A stretch of DNA of 16,481 nucleotides from Alphaproteobacteria bacterium UBA6544 (lineage in GTDB: Bacteria > Pseudomonadota > Alphaproteobacteria > UBA8366), in the NCBI GenBank assembly GCA_002434595.1, contig DJKK01000348.1, positions 1 through 16,481 on the forward strand, written 5' to 3'. This document shows positions 8,039 to 14,734 of the stretch, in pieces; position 1 is the stretch's first letter; every line of letters begins with the position of its first letter. Made by a program: the position numbers and the translations under genes. The notes beneath the pieces are model-generated. The model saw only the letters and a program-made list of their open reading frames with translations. It had not been told where the DNA came from and did no database searches.

Positions 8039-8337
8039 TACGGACCAAGATGGTGTTTTAAGAGAAGCATATACTTCACGGAAAACCACTTCAGAACGAA
8101 TTCCAAACCACCAAAGCGTTCCAGATCTGCGAGGTTCCAAGCGAAGAGATTGTCGGCATCCCGATTATAATGTGGAAACTTCTGGAGATGTTCGAACTGC
8201 GTGCTGCCGCTCAGTTGGGTACGTTCTCTCGAACTGTCTTGCCGACGCATGGCCAGAAAGGCGCCATACCAATGGCAAACCGCCTAATGGTGGATGCCTT
8301 CGAGACAGAAAGCGAAACAGCTAGACGTCTCGAGTAA

Positions 8338-9423
8338 TCAGTCCGTATAGGGAAAGTCGCGGAACAATTCCGGCCTGAAATCCATCCCATGCCCAGGTCG
8401 GTCCGGGGGCGTCATCATTCCGTTTACAGGATTGTTTGGCTCGATCCAAAGGTGGTCGTACCACCCCATATACTCGAGCCAGGATGGATTCGGTATCGAC
8501 GCAGTCATATGAACGCTCAATTCGGGGAACATATGCCACGCCATCGTTAATCCCGCGCGATGGGCATGCTCGGCGATTGTACGTAATTCCGTATATCCGC
8601 CGCGCATGATATCCGGCTGCAGAATCGGAACCTTTCTGCTCGCAAAGAACGGCTTAAAATCATGGTGTGTGAAATTATTCTCACCACCTACCACAGGCGT
8701 TTCGATTGCATCTGCAATTGCATGGTATCCATCGAAATCATCTGCCATCACCGGTTCTTCAAGCCAAGTCAGGCGATATGAATCTATCTGCTTCCCAACC
8801 GCGATAGCTTCCTCAACGGTCCAGCCTTGGTTGACATCCACCATGATATCAATGTCCTCGCCGAGGGCCTCCCGCATATCCCGGACATTGGCAATATCCT
8901 CGTCATGGGTGAAGAGATGAGCCACCTGCATCTTGATGGCCGTAAATCCCTCACCAACAAACCGCTCTGCCTTCTCGATCATCCCATCATGACCGAGGCC
9001 GCGAAAACATCCGGAACCATATACGGGTAAGGGCTCATTATGCCCTCCCCAAATTTTCCAAAGCGGCTTTCCTTCATCTCGTCCAACTGCATCCCACAGC
9101 GCAATGTCGAGTGCAGACATTGCCATGACCGTGATGCCCATCCGTCCCTGGATAAAGGTCGCATTCCACATTTTCTGCCAGATTGCTTCCACCGCTTGCG
9201 CGTCTTCACCTATCACAAGCGGTTTCAGCATCTCGTTGATGCAAGTCTCCAAAGTTCGCATTCCGCCAGCCAGCGGATGTAGGTGTCCGGTACCGATCAC
9301 ACCCGACGCGGTTTCCACCTCAACCACGAGCAAATCGATATTTGGCAATGTTAAGAAGCCGGTCTTCGGTGGATCTCTGAACGGCACCGATAGGAGATGG
9401 GTTCTTATATCTGTAACGATCAT
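8338..9423 (-). CDS. Enolase-superfamily, mandelate racemase-like enzyme
   Basis: The protein has 361 residues from ATG 9423, with AGGGAG seven bases upstream; a GTG two codons earlier sits too close to that site. The family starts catalysis by taking a proton next to a carboxylate held by Mg2+, giving racemases, dehydratases or cycloisomerases. Metal ligands are Asp196 (VDVNQGW), Glu222 (LEEPV) and Glu248 (GGENN). The His-Asp dyad is His297 (AWHMFPE) and Asp271 (QPDIMRGG), and Glu317 fits the electrophile position. The usual KxK reads K164-M-Q166, so the second lysine base is absent and a one-sided acid/base mechanism is expected, as in sugar-acid dehydratases. It is divergent from the second BVMO; whether it shares its pathway is unknown. 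Confidence 0.93.
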   Translation of the reverse strand: MIVTDIRTHLLSVPFRDPPKTGFLTLPNIDLLVVEVETASGVIGTGHLHPLAGGMRTLETCINEMLKPLVIGEDAQAVEAIWQKMWNATFIQGRMGITVMAMSALDIALWDAVGRDEGKPLWKIWGGHNEPLPVYGSGCFRGLGHDGMIEKAERFVGEGFTAIKMQVAHLFTHDEDIANVRDMREALGEDIDIMVDVNQGWTVEEAIAVGKQIDSYRLTWLEEPVMADDFDGYHAIADAIETPVVGGENNFTHHDFKPFFASRKVPILQPDIMRGGYTELRTIAEHAHRAGLTMAWHMFPELSVHMTASIPNPSWLEYMGWYDHLWIEPNNPVNGMMTPPDRPGHGMDFRPELFRDFPYTD

Positions 9424-9460
9424 TTTCACTCTCCCTGAACATTTCTAACTATACAGCGAA

Positions 9461-9483
9461 CCTTTCCCATAAAAGGGACAAGG
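9461..9483. promoter_or_regulatory. Imperfect inverted repeat in the divergent promoter region
   Basis: CCTTTCCC (9461-9468) and GGGACAAGG (9475-9483) pair with one bulged C around a 6-base spacer. The repeat sits between the start of the racemase-like gene on minus and the -10 box of the second BVMO on plus, where an operator for both would be expected. Confidence 0.35.
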
Positions 9484-9504
9484 CTTCCAAACGGGACGGT
9501 TTTG

Positions 9505-9510
9505 TATAAT
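9505..9510 (+). promoter_or_regulatory. Candidate -10 box TATAAT of the second BVMO
   Basis: A perfect TATAAT lies 54 bp upstream of the chosen BVMO start. No good -35 hexamer stands at 16-18 bp (a TTCCAA at 9485-9490 is spaced 14 bp), so activator help or chance are both possible. Confidence 0.4.
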
Positions 9511-9564
9511 TTATCAGTAGGTCGCTCTGGGACTACCATGCGGCCTGTAAATGAAAGGATGCTC

Positions 9565-11202
9565 ATGTCGAATCGAGATAGCCGGGCGTCGACGGTAGAT
9601 GCCGTCATTGTCGGCGCAGGATTTTCCGGCCTCTATCTGTTGCACCGCCTGCGCGAACTGGGATTCACCACGCGGGTATTTGAACGCGGCAGCGGTGTTG
9701 GCGGCACATGGTATTGGAATCGGTATCCGGGTGCGCGCTGCGACGTCGAAAGCATGCAGTACTCTTATTCATTTGATGAAGACCTACAGCAGGAATGGCA
9801 TTGGCCGGAGAAGTTTTCCGCTCAACCAGATATCCTTGCATATGCTGAACATGTCGCGAAACGTTTTGATCTCACGCAGCACATCGATTTCGAGACAGAA
9901 GTAAGCAAAGCGCATTTCGACGCAGCAACCCGTCGCTGGCACATTGAAACGAATACGGGTGCAACGGTCGAAACACAGCACTTAATTATGGCAACAGGCT
10001 GTATTTCGACAGCGCAAATCCCGGAAATTGACGGACTTTCAGACTATCGCGGCGATACCTACCACACAGGTAAATGGCCGCACGAGAAGGTCGACTTCAC
10101 AGGCCAGCGGATCGCGGTCGTCGGAACTGGTTCATCAGGCATTCAGGCCATTCCCGTCCTTGCTGAGGAAGCCGAACATGTAACCGTATTTCAGCGCACC
10201 CCAAACTATTCCATTCCTTCCCAGAATGGGCCGATGCATCTTAAGTACGAGGCGTCATGGAAGCAGCGTTACAGCGATCTGCGCGAGGAAATGCGATACA
10301 CCGGACATGGCAGCATCAAGGACCTGAACGACAAACCTGCCATGTCGGTCGATGAGGATGAACGCCAAGCGACCTACAAAGAACGATGGAAAATCGGAGG
10401 TGCCGGATTTCTTACGTCCTTTAACGACTTGCTGTTCAGTCAGGAATCAAACGACACCGCTTCCGAGTTTGTTCGCCAGAAAATCCGCCAGATCGTGAAG
10501 GATCCCGAGACGGCTGAAATCCTTGCACCCAAGACCTATCCCATTGGCACCAAACGTATTTGTATCGATAGTGGCTATTTCGAGACCTATAATCGCGATA
10601 ATGTCGATCTCGTCGATATTAGCGAAACATCAATCAAGCGCATAACGCCAACAGGGCTGATCGCGAACGACCAGACCTATGACTTCGACAGTATTGTCTT
10701 CGCGACCGGTTTTGATGCGATGACGGGAACACTATTTAATGTCGATATTCGGGGTCGAGACAACTTGGCGTTGAAGGAGAAATGGTACGCAGGTCCTCGA
10801 ACATATCTAGGACTAATGTCGGAAGCCTTTCCCAATCTTTTCATGATCACCGGGCCGGGCAGCCCATCTGTGAAGAGCAATATGATGGTTTCGATTGAGC
10901 AACATGTAGATTTTGTCACCGAGAGCATTGTGCATATGCGAGACCGTGAACTGGAACTTATGGAACCGGAACTCGCATCCGAAGATGAGTGGGTCGACCA
11001 CGTTCAGGAAGTTGCAAACAAGACACTCTTCCCACGCGCTAATTCCTGGTACATGGGTGCTAACATCCCGGGCAAACCGCGCCTCTTTATGCCCTATATC
11101 GGTGGGGTCGGGACCTATCGCAGAAAATGCGAGGAAATTGTCGCCGACGGCTACAGAGGCTTCCGCTTTGAGCCGAAAGTCGCGGCTGCGGCGGCAGAAT
11201 GA
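9565..11202 (+). CDS. Type I Baeyer-Villiger monooxygenase, copy 2
   Basis: A flavoprotein of 545 residues, closely similar to the BVMO at 4078 throughout and almost identical around GGTWYWNRYPGARCD. Elements are the FAD motif GAGFSG (17-22), Asp60, the fingerprint YRGDTYHTGKWP (161-172), the NADP motif GTGSSG (187-192), Arg211 in VFQRTPNY, and ATGFD further on. The first fingerprint residue is Tyr instead of the usual Phe. It would oxidise a ketone to an ester or lactone with NADPH and O2. ATG 9565 is preferred because AAAGGA lies five bases upstream; ATGs at 9538 and 9559 and a TTG at 9502 are in frame but worse placed. The tail is alanine-rich and ends in an ATGA overlap with the crotonase gene, so the two are almost certainly co-translated. 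The substrate may differ from copy 1, because the segment around residues 220-260 diverges. Confidence 0.95.
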   Translation: MSNRDSRASTVDAVIVGAGFSGLYLLHRLRELGFTTRVFERGSGVGGTWYWNRYPGARCDVESMQYSYSFDEDLQQEWHWPEKFSAQPDILAYAEHVAKRFDLTQHIDFETEVSKAHFDAATRRWHIETNTGATVETQHLIMATGCISTAQIPEIDGLSDYRGDTYHTGKWPHEKVDFTGQRIAVVGTGSSGIQAIPVLAEEAEHVTVFQRTPNYSIPSQNGPMHLKYEASWKQRYSDLREEMRYTGHGSIKDLNDKPAMSVDEDERQATYKERWKIGGAGFLTSFNDLLFSQESNDTASEFVRQKIRQIVKDPETAEILAPKTYPIGTKRICIDSGYFETYNRDNVDLVDISETSIKRITPTGLIANDQTYDFDSIVFATGFDAMTGTLFNVDIRGRDNLALKEKWYAGPRTYLGLMSEAFPNLFMITGPGSPSVKSNMMVSIEQHVDFVTESIVHMRDRELELMEPELASEDEWVDHVQEVANKTLFPRANSWYMGANIPGKPRLFMPYIGGVGTYRRKCEEIVADGYRGFRFEPKVAAAAAE

Positions 11203-11984
11203 CGGACGAATATCGCTTCCTACACTACGATGTGTCCGGCGGTATAGCGTCAATCGAACTCGACCGCCCGCCCGTCAACGCCATCCACGAAGCCATGACG
11301 GACGAGTACTTCGACGCGCTCGCGCGTGCGGATCAGGATGATGCTGTGAAAGTTCTGATTCTTTCGGGGAGGGGAAACGGTCTTTCCGCCGGCGCCGATC
11401 TCCGATATCTGGAGGCATTCGGCACACAGGAAATGGCTGAATTTCTCGAGAAATTTTACGTCCAGCAAGTCGAGCGGGTACGCGGACTAAAAAAACCGAT
11501 TGTCGCCTCAGTTCATGGTTTCGCACGCGAAGGTGCCTGCACAATGGCATTTACCTGCGACATGGTAGTGGCATCGGATGATGCCAGTTTCGGTTATCCA
11601 GGTGTTCCCAACCTTGCGGCACCGCCTGGCATGCATGTCTGGCATCTGCAGAAGCTGATTGGTCGTATGCGGGCTGCTGAACTTATTCTAACCGGCGATC
11701 CTATTGATGCGCAGGAAGCCGGTCGCCTCGGGCTTGTCACAAAAGTGGTGCCGCGAGCTGAGCTCGATACCGCCACCCGGTCGCTTGCCGCCAGGCTCGC
11801 CGAAATGTCGCCTCTGGCGCTGCGCATTACGCGAGACCTAATTTATGAAATGGAGAATATGGATTTCAAAGACGTACCGCGACGGGCGCTCGAAGCGACC
11901 TCCGGCGCCTTTGCATCGGAAGACAGCAAGGAAGCAAGGCGGGCCTTCAATGAAAAACGCAAACCTGTTTGGAAAAGCCGATAG
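11199..11984 (+). CDS. Crotonase (enoyl-CoA hydratase/isomerase) superfamily, both usual glutamates absent
   Basis: The protein has 261 residues, the normal crotonase size. The oxyanion-hole regions are present: SAGADL (63-68) and GFAREGAC (107-114, Gly112). ELILTGDPIDAQEAGRLGLV (161-180) is the usual C-terminal signature. In true hydratases, Glu144 follows the Cys of GGGCE and Glu164 is in the PE after FG. Here these positions are Thr115 and Gly135, so water addition across a double bond by the standard mechanism is unlikely. Other crotonases act as hydrolases, isomerases, ring-cleaving C-C hydrolases such as 6-oxocamphor hydrolase, or dehalogenases. The start overlaps the stop of the BVMO (ATGA), which ties the enzyme to the same step or substrate. 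Confidence 0.9.
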   Translation: MTDEYRFLHYDVSGGIASIELDRPPVNAIHEAMTDEYFDALARADQDDAVKVLILSGRGNGLSAGADLRYLEAFGTQEMAEFLEKFYVQQVERVRGLKKPIVASVHGFAREGACTMAFTCDMVVASDDASFGYPGVPNLAAPPGMHVWHLQKLIGRMRAAELILTGDPIDAQEAGRLGLVTKVVPRAELDTATRSLAARLAEMSPLALRITRDLIYEMENMDFKDVPRRALEATSGAFASEDSKEARRAFNEKRKPVWKSR

Positions 11985-12056
11985 AACCCGCAAATAGGCC
12001 TTAAGCTTTACATGAATACCGCCGTACCCACTGCGTGGACGACTAAAGGCCAACCA

Positions 12057-12076
12057 TGGGCGGCTTCTAACGCCCA
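12057..12076. other. Intergenic hairpin
   Basis: TGGGCG (12057-12062) and CGCCCA (12071-12076) form a perfect 6-bp stem with an 8-base loop, in the 211-bp spacer between the crotonase and the TauD-like gene. No T-run follows on either strand, so it is a weak terminator candidate or chance. The rest of the spacer shows no gene. Confidence 0.25.
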
Positions 12077-12195
12077 AACCCCAAGCCCACAAAAGGACTT
12101 TCTACCGCGCTCAGCCGATATTTTGAAGTTAATTAGAAATCCGGAATACAGGCTGCGCCGCCGACATATAAGTTCCAGATAACGGATTGAAGGCT

Positions 12196-13032
12196 ATGAG
12201 TTACAAGCACATTGAAGTTAAACCAATCGCGGGAGCACTCGGCGCTGAAATTCACGGGGTCAATCTCGCCTCAATCGACGACGAAATTTTCGCCGAGATT
12301 CATTCCGCATTTCTCGACCATCTCGTCATCTTCTTCCGCGACCAGGACATAACACCGGATCAGCAGGTGGCATTCTCCGCCCGTTTTGCATCAGTCGGAT
12401 ACTACCCGTTTCTGAAAGGGATACCCGATCACCCTGAGGTCATCGAAGTCCGCAAGGAACCAGAGGATAAGCTAAATTTTGGCGGGGTCTGGCATACGGA
12501 CACAGCCTATCTTGCAACGCCGCCGATGGGTTCGGTCCTATACGCCAAAGAGATACCCGCTTCTGGCGGCGATACGTTGTTTGCCAATCTGTATCTTGCA
12601 TATGAAACGCTCTCGGACAGTATGCGATTGATCCTGGATGGCCGCCGGGCCGTAAACTCATCCAAAAAAGGGGACGCGGCGGTGGGGCGACAGAAAAGCG
12701 TCGAAGAGAATCCGAAGGATACTTCCGGCGTGCAAACAGAATCGATCCACCCGGTAATCCGCACGCATCCCGAAACCGGCCGAAAGGCGTTGTATGTCAA
12801 TCGCGGCCACACGGTGTGTTTCGAGGGTGCCAGTCGGGAAGAGAGTGAGCCTATTCTGGAGTTTCTTTTCGACCACGCAATCAAGCCGGAATTTACCTGC
12901 CGTTTTCAGTGGGAGGTCGGCTCTATCGCTGTCTGGGACAACCGCTGCGCCCTTCACTATCCTCTGAATGATTACCATGGTCACCGCCGGGTCATGCATC
13001 GCGTCACAATGGAAGGAGATATCCCCGCATAG
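12196..13032 (+). CDS. TauD/TfdA-family Fe(II)/2-oxoglutarate dioxygenase
   Basis: The protein has 278 residues and opens IEVKPIAGALGAEIHGVNL, the typical start of the family. WHTDTAY gives His100 and Asp102 as iron ligands, ALHYP supplies His254, and the RRVMHRVT segment carries the 2-oxoglutarate-binding arginine. Known members hydroxylate taurine, alkyl sulfates or aryloxyalkanoates, often releasing the heteroatom group; which applies here is unknown. ATG 12196 is chosen over the TTG at 12187 because the family's conserved start follows directly; the ribosome site (ACGGA or GAAGG) is mediocre. It is on the same strand as the BVMO/crotonase pair but 211 bp away, so it may have its own promoter. 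It ends 4 bp from the convergent MFS gene. It is not closely related to the PhyH enzyme at 2256. Confidence 0.93.
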   Translation: MSYKHIEVKPIAGALGAEIHGVNLASIDDEIFAEIHSAFLDHLVIFFRDQDITPDQQVAFSARFASVGYYPFLKGIPDHPEVIEVRKEPEDKLNFGGVWHTDTAYLATPPMGSVLYAKEIPASGGDTLFANLYLAYETLSDSMRLILDGRRAVNSSKKGDAAVGRQKSVEENPKDTSGVQTESIHPVIRTHPETGRKALYVNRGHTVCFEGASREESEPILEFLFDHAIKPEFTCRFQWEVGSIAVWDNRCALHYPLNDYHGHRRVMHRVTMEGDIPA

Positions 13033-13036
13033 CGAA

Positions 13037-14602
13037 TTATCCGCCTTTCCGCGGCTGTTCCTTGAACCGCGCGAGTATCCATACGGGGATCAGTCCCGCA
13101 AAGGCAATCAATCCAAGTGTCAGGAATGCATCCTGATAGCCGAGTGTGCTTGCTTGCGCGTAAAGAATTTCACCAAAGAAATGCAACGCGCCCGCACTTT
13201 GCTCTGAAACAGACACGCCCCCCTCCGACAAGAGCCGACGGGTTGATTCCAGCATCTCTGCGCTCGCCGAATTGTCCTTGAAATGCATGGCGGTAAACGC
13301 GTCCCCATGAAACGGAATGCGCACTTCCATATAGGCAACGACACAATTCATCCCGAACGCGGCACCCAACTGTCGCAATAGGTTGATGCTGCCAGATGCT
13401 TGATTGACCAGTTCGGGTGGGACCGCCTTCAAGGCGGTCGCATTTACGACAGGGAGCGTGCAAGCCAACCCAAATCGGATGAAGAAGGTCCAGAAGACAA
13501 AAGTCCAAAACGGCGTGTTTACATCCACGCCATAGAGCAATGCGAAAGCGACACAGTAGAAAAGCAACCCAGTGGCGATCACGACATGCGCTGGAACAAA
13601 GTCCGAAATACGTCCTGCGAGAGGAAAGAATAACAGGAGCGAAAGTCCTCCTGGCATCAAAAGGTAACCCGCACGAAGCGGGGTGTACCCCTGAATTTCC
13701 TGAACAAATACCGGAATCAGGAATGTTGACGTCAGGAATATGCAACCGCTGAAGAACGCAACAATACATGCCGACGAAAACCGCGCGGACCTGAATACCT
13801 GCATGTTCATCAAAGGATTCGGCGCGTAATGCTCCCAGATGATGAACGCAAGAGCACTCCCGGATCCGATACAAAAGAGGACAACAATATAGTCCGAGGA
13901 CCACCCTTCCCGTTGCCCGCTCGACAATGCCAGCATCAGATTAAAGAGTGCACAGCAGAGCAATGCGAAACCGAGAAAGTCGAATTCAGGGATGTTCTTA
14001 TCGAACTTCTTCGATGGCATGAAGAGGAATCCGAGCAGAACGGCAATTGCGGATGTGGGCAACGTTAGAAAGAACACATAGCGCCAATTGAACAATTCGA
14101 TGGCAATACCGCCGAGTGTCGGACCAACAGCGGGTGCCAACACGATCCCCATCGAATAAAGTCCCATTGCGGTACCACGGCGATGGGGCGGGAACACCTT
14201 GAACGTAACCGCCATTGTCAAAGGCTGTATGACGCCCGCGGCCATTCCCTGCATCAACCGGCCGAAATTAAGCGCCAACTCCGATTCCGCGATACCACTC
14301 ATCATCGAACCGACGATAAAGATCAGCAGCATGACCGCGTAAGTTCTGCGCTCGCCCAAGATGGAAATGAACCAGGCTGCCGATACCATTCCAGCCGTCA
14401 TCGCCGCGAGATAGCCGGAAGAAAGCAGCTGGGCCTTATCACGCCCGATGCTAAAGGCTCCCATGATGTCGGGAAATGCGACGTTCACCGTTGTCATCGA
14501 CAAGACCACAGTCATCGCGCCGACCATGCAGGTCACCGTCGCTAACCAGCGATACGCTGGACCGTATCTCTCGAAGAGGGAATCTATGGTTTCGCTATTC
14601 AA
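13037..14602 (-). CDS. MFS transporter, DHA2 (EmrB/QacA-like, 14-TM) family
   Basis: The protein has 521 residues with many hydrophobic segments, the first at about 19-41, matching the 14-helix drug:H+ antiporter type. NVAFPDI (40-46) matches motif D1 (N-A-L-P-x-I) in helix 1. Helix 5 carries motif C, GIVLAPAVGPTLGG (152-165), which marks antiporters (exporters). A poorly conserved motif A is at GERRTY. It probably exports a small molecule from the inner membrane; import cannot be ruled out. The start is TTG 14602: no ATG is available before the first helix, and an upstream in-frame TGA limits extension. A weak GGAAG lies upstream. It follows the large hydrolase gene by 132 bp on the same strand and may share its transcript. 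Confidence 0.9.
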   Translation of the reverse strand: MNSETIDSLFERYGPAYRWLATVTCMVGAMTVVLSMTTVNVAFPDIMGAFSIGRDKAQLLSSGYLAAMTAGMVSAAWFISILGERRTYAVMLLIFIVGSMMSGIAESELALNFGRLMQGMAAGVIQPLTMAVTFKVFPPHRRGTAMGLYSMGIVLAPAVGPTLGGIAIELFNWRYVFFLTLPTSAIAVLLGFLFMPSKKFDKNIPEFDFLGFALLCCALFNLMLALSSGQREGWSSDYIVVLFCIGSGSALAFIIWEHYAPNPLMNMQVFRSARFSSACIVAFFSGCIFLTSTFLIPVFVQEIQGYTPLRAGYLLMPGGLSLLLFFPLAGRISDFVPAHVVIATGLLFYCVAFALLYGVDVNTPFWTFVFWTFFIRFGLACTLPVVNATALKAVPPELVNQASGSINLLRQLGAAFGMNCVVAYMEVRIPFHGDAFTAMHFKDNSASAEMLESTRRLLSEGGVSVSEQSAGALHFFGEILYAQASTLGYQDAFLTLGLIAFAGLIPVWILARFKEQPRKGG

Positions 14603-14702
14603 ACCGGCACGGACTTCCGTAAAGTTTCGGATGTTCGATTGGGGCGGCGCCAGACTTCAACCTTCCGTCATCATTAAGACAACATGGGTCAGAGGTGATA
14701 AG

Positions 14703-14717
14703 CCGCCGGAACGGCGG
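14703..14717 (-). terminator. GC-rich hairpin behind the hydrolase gene, possible weak terminator or attenuator
   Basis: CCGCCG (14703-14708) and CGGCGG (14712-14717) pair around a 3-base loop, 18 bp after the hydrolase stop on minus. The sequence that follows on that strand (CTTATCACC) is not T-rich. A second small stem, GCGCT/AGCGC (14732-14744), spans the stop codon itself. Confidence 0.3.
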
Positions 14718-14734
14718 ATCGTCGCAGATCGGCG

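Larger units (their letters stand above)
7641..8337. other. 697-bp gap without a confident gene; palindrome, hairpin run and an open plus-strand tail
   Basis: The first 250 bases are AT-rich with many stops in all frames. Two short overlapping frames on opposite strands (minus 7891-8250, plus 7949-8170) lie across a hairpin run and look like chance. A further plus-strand stretch, open from 8062 to TAA 8335-8337, encodes a plausible tail beginning EKHILHGKPLQNEF and ending SETARRLE; ATG codons at 8170 and 8188 lack ribosome sites. I do not recognise it, and it could be the 3' stub of a lost gene. Its stop directly abuts the stop of the convergent racemase-like gene. Confidence 0.35.

Noticed and set aside
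7891..8250. Minus-strand 119-codon frame as a transposase remnant
   Set aside because: No DDE-type motif, no terminal inverted repeats and no target duplication could be found.
4200..9840. The nearly identical GGTWYWNRYPGARCD-coding segments as a DNA repeat or recombination site
   Set aside because: The similarity follows the codons of paralogous BVMOs with many third-position differences, so it is conserved protein sequence.
13033..13036. Bidirectional terminator between TauD and MFS stops
   Set aside because: The gap is only 4 bp and no stem followed by a T-run was found around it.
13170..13904. 244-codon minus frame inside the MFS gene
   Set aside because: It is a shifted frame of the transporter, rich in Cys and Arg, with no domain pattern.
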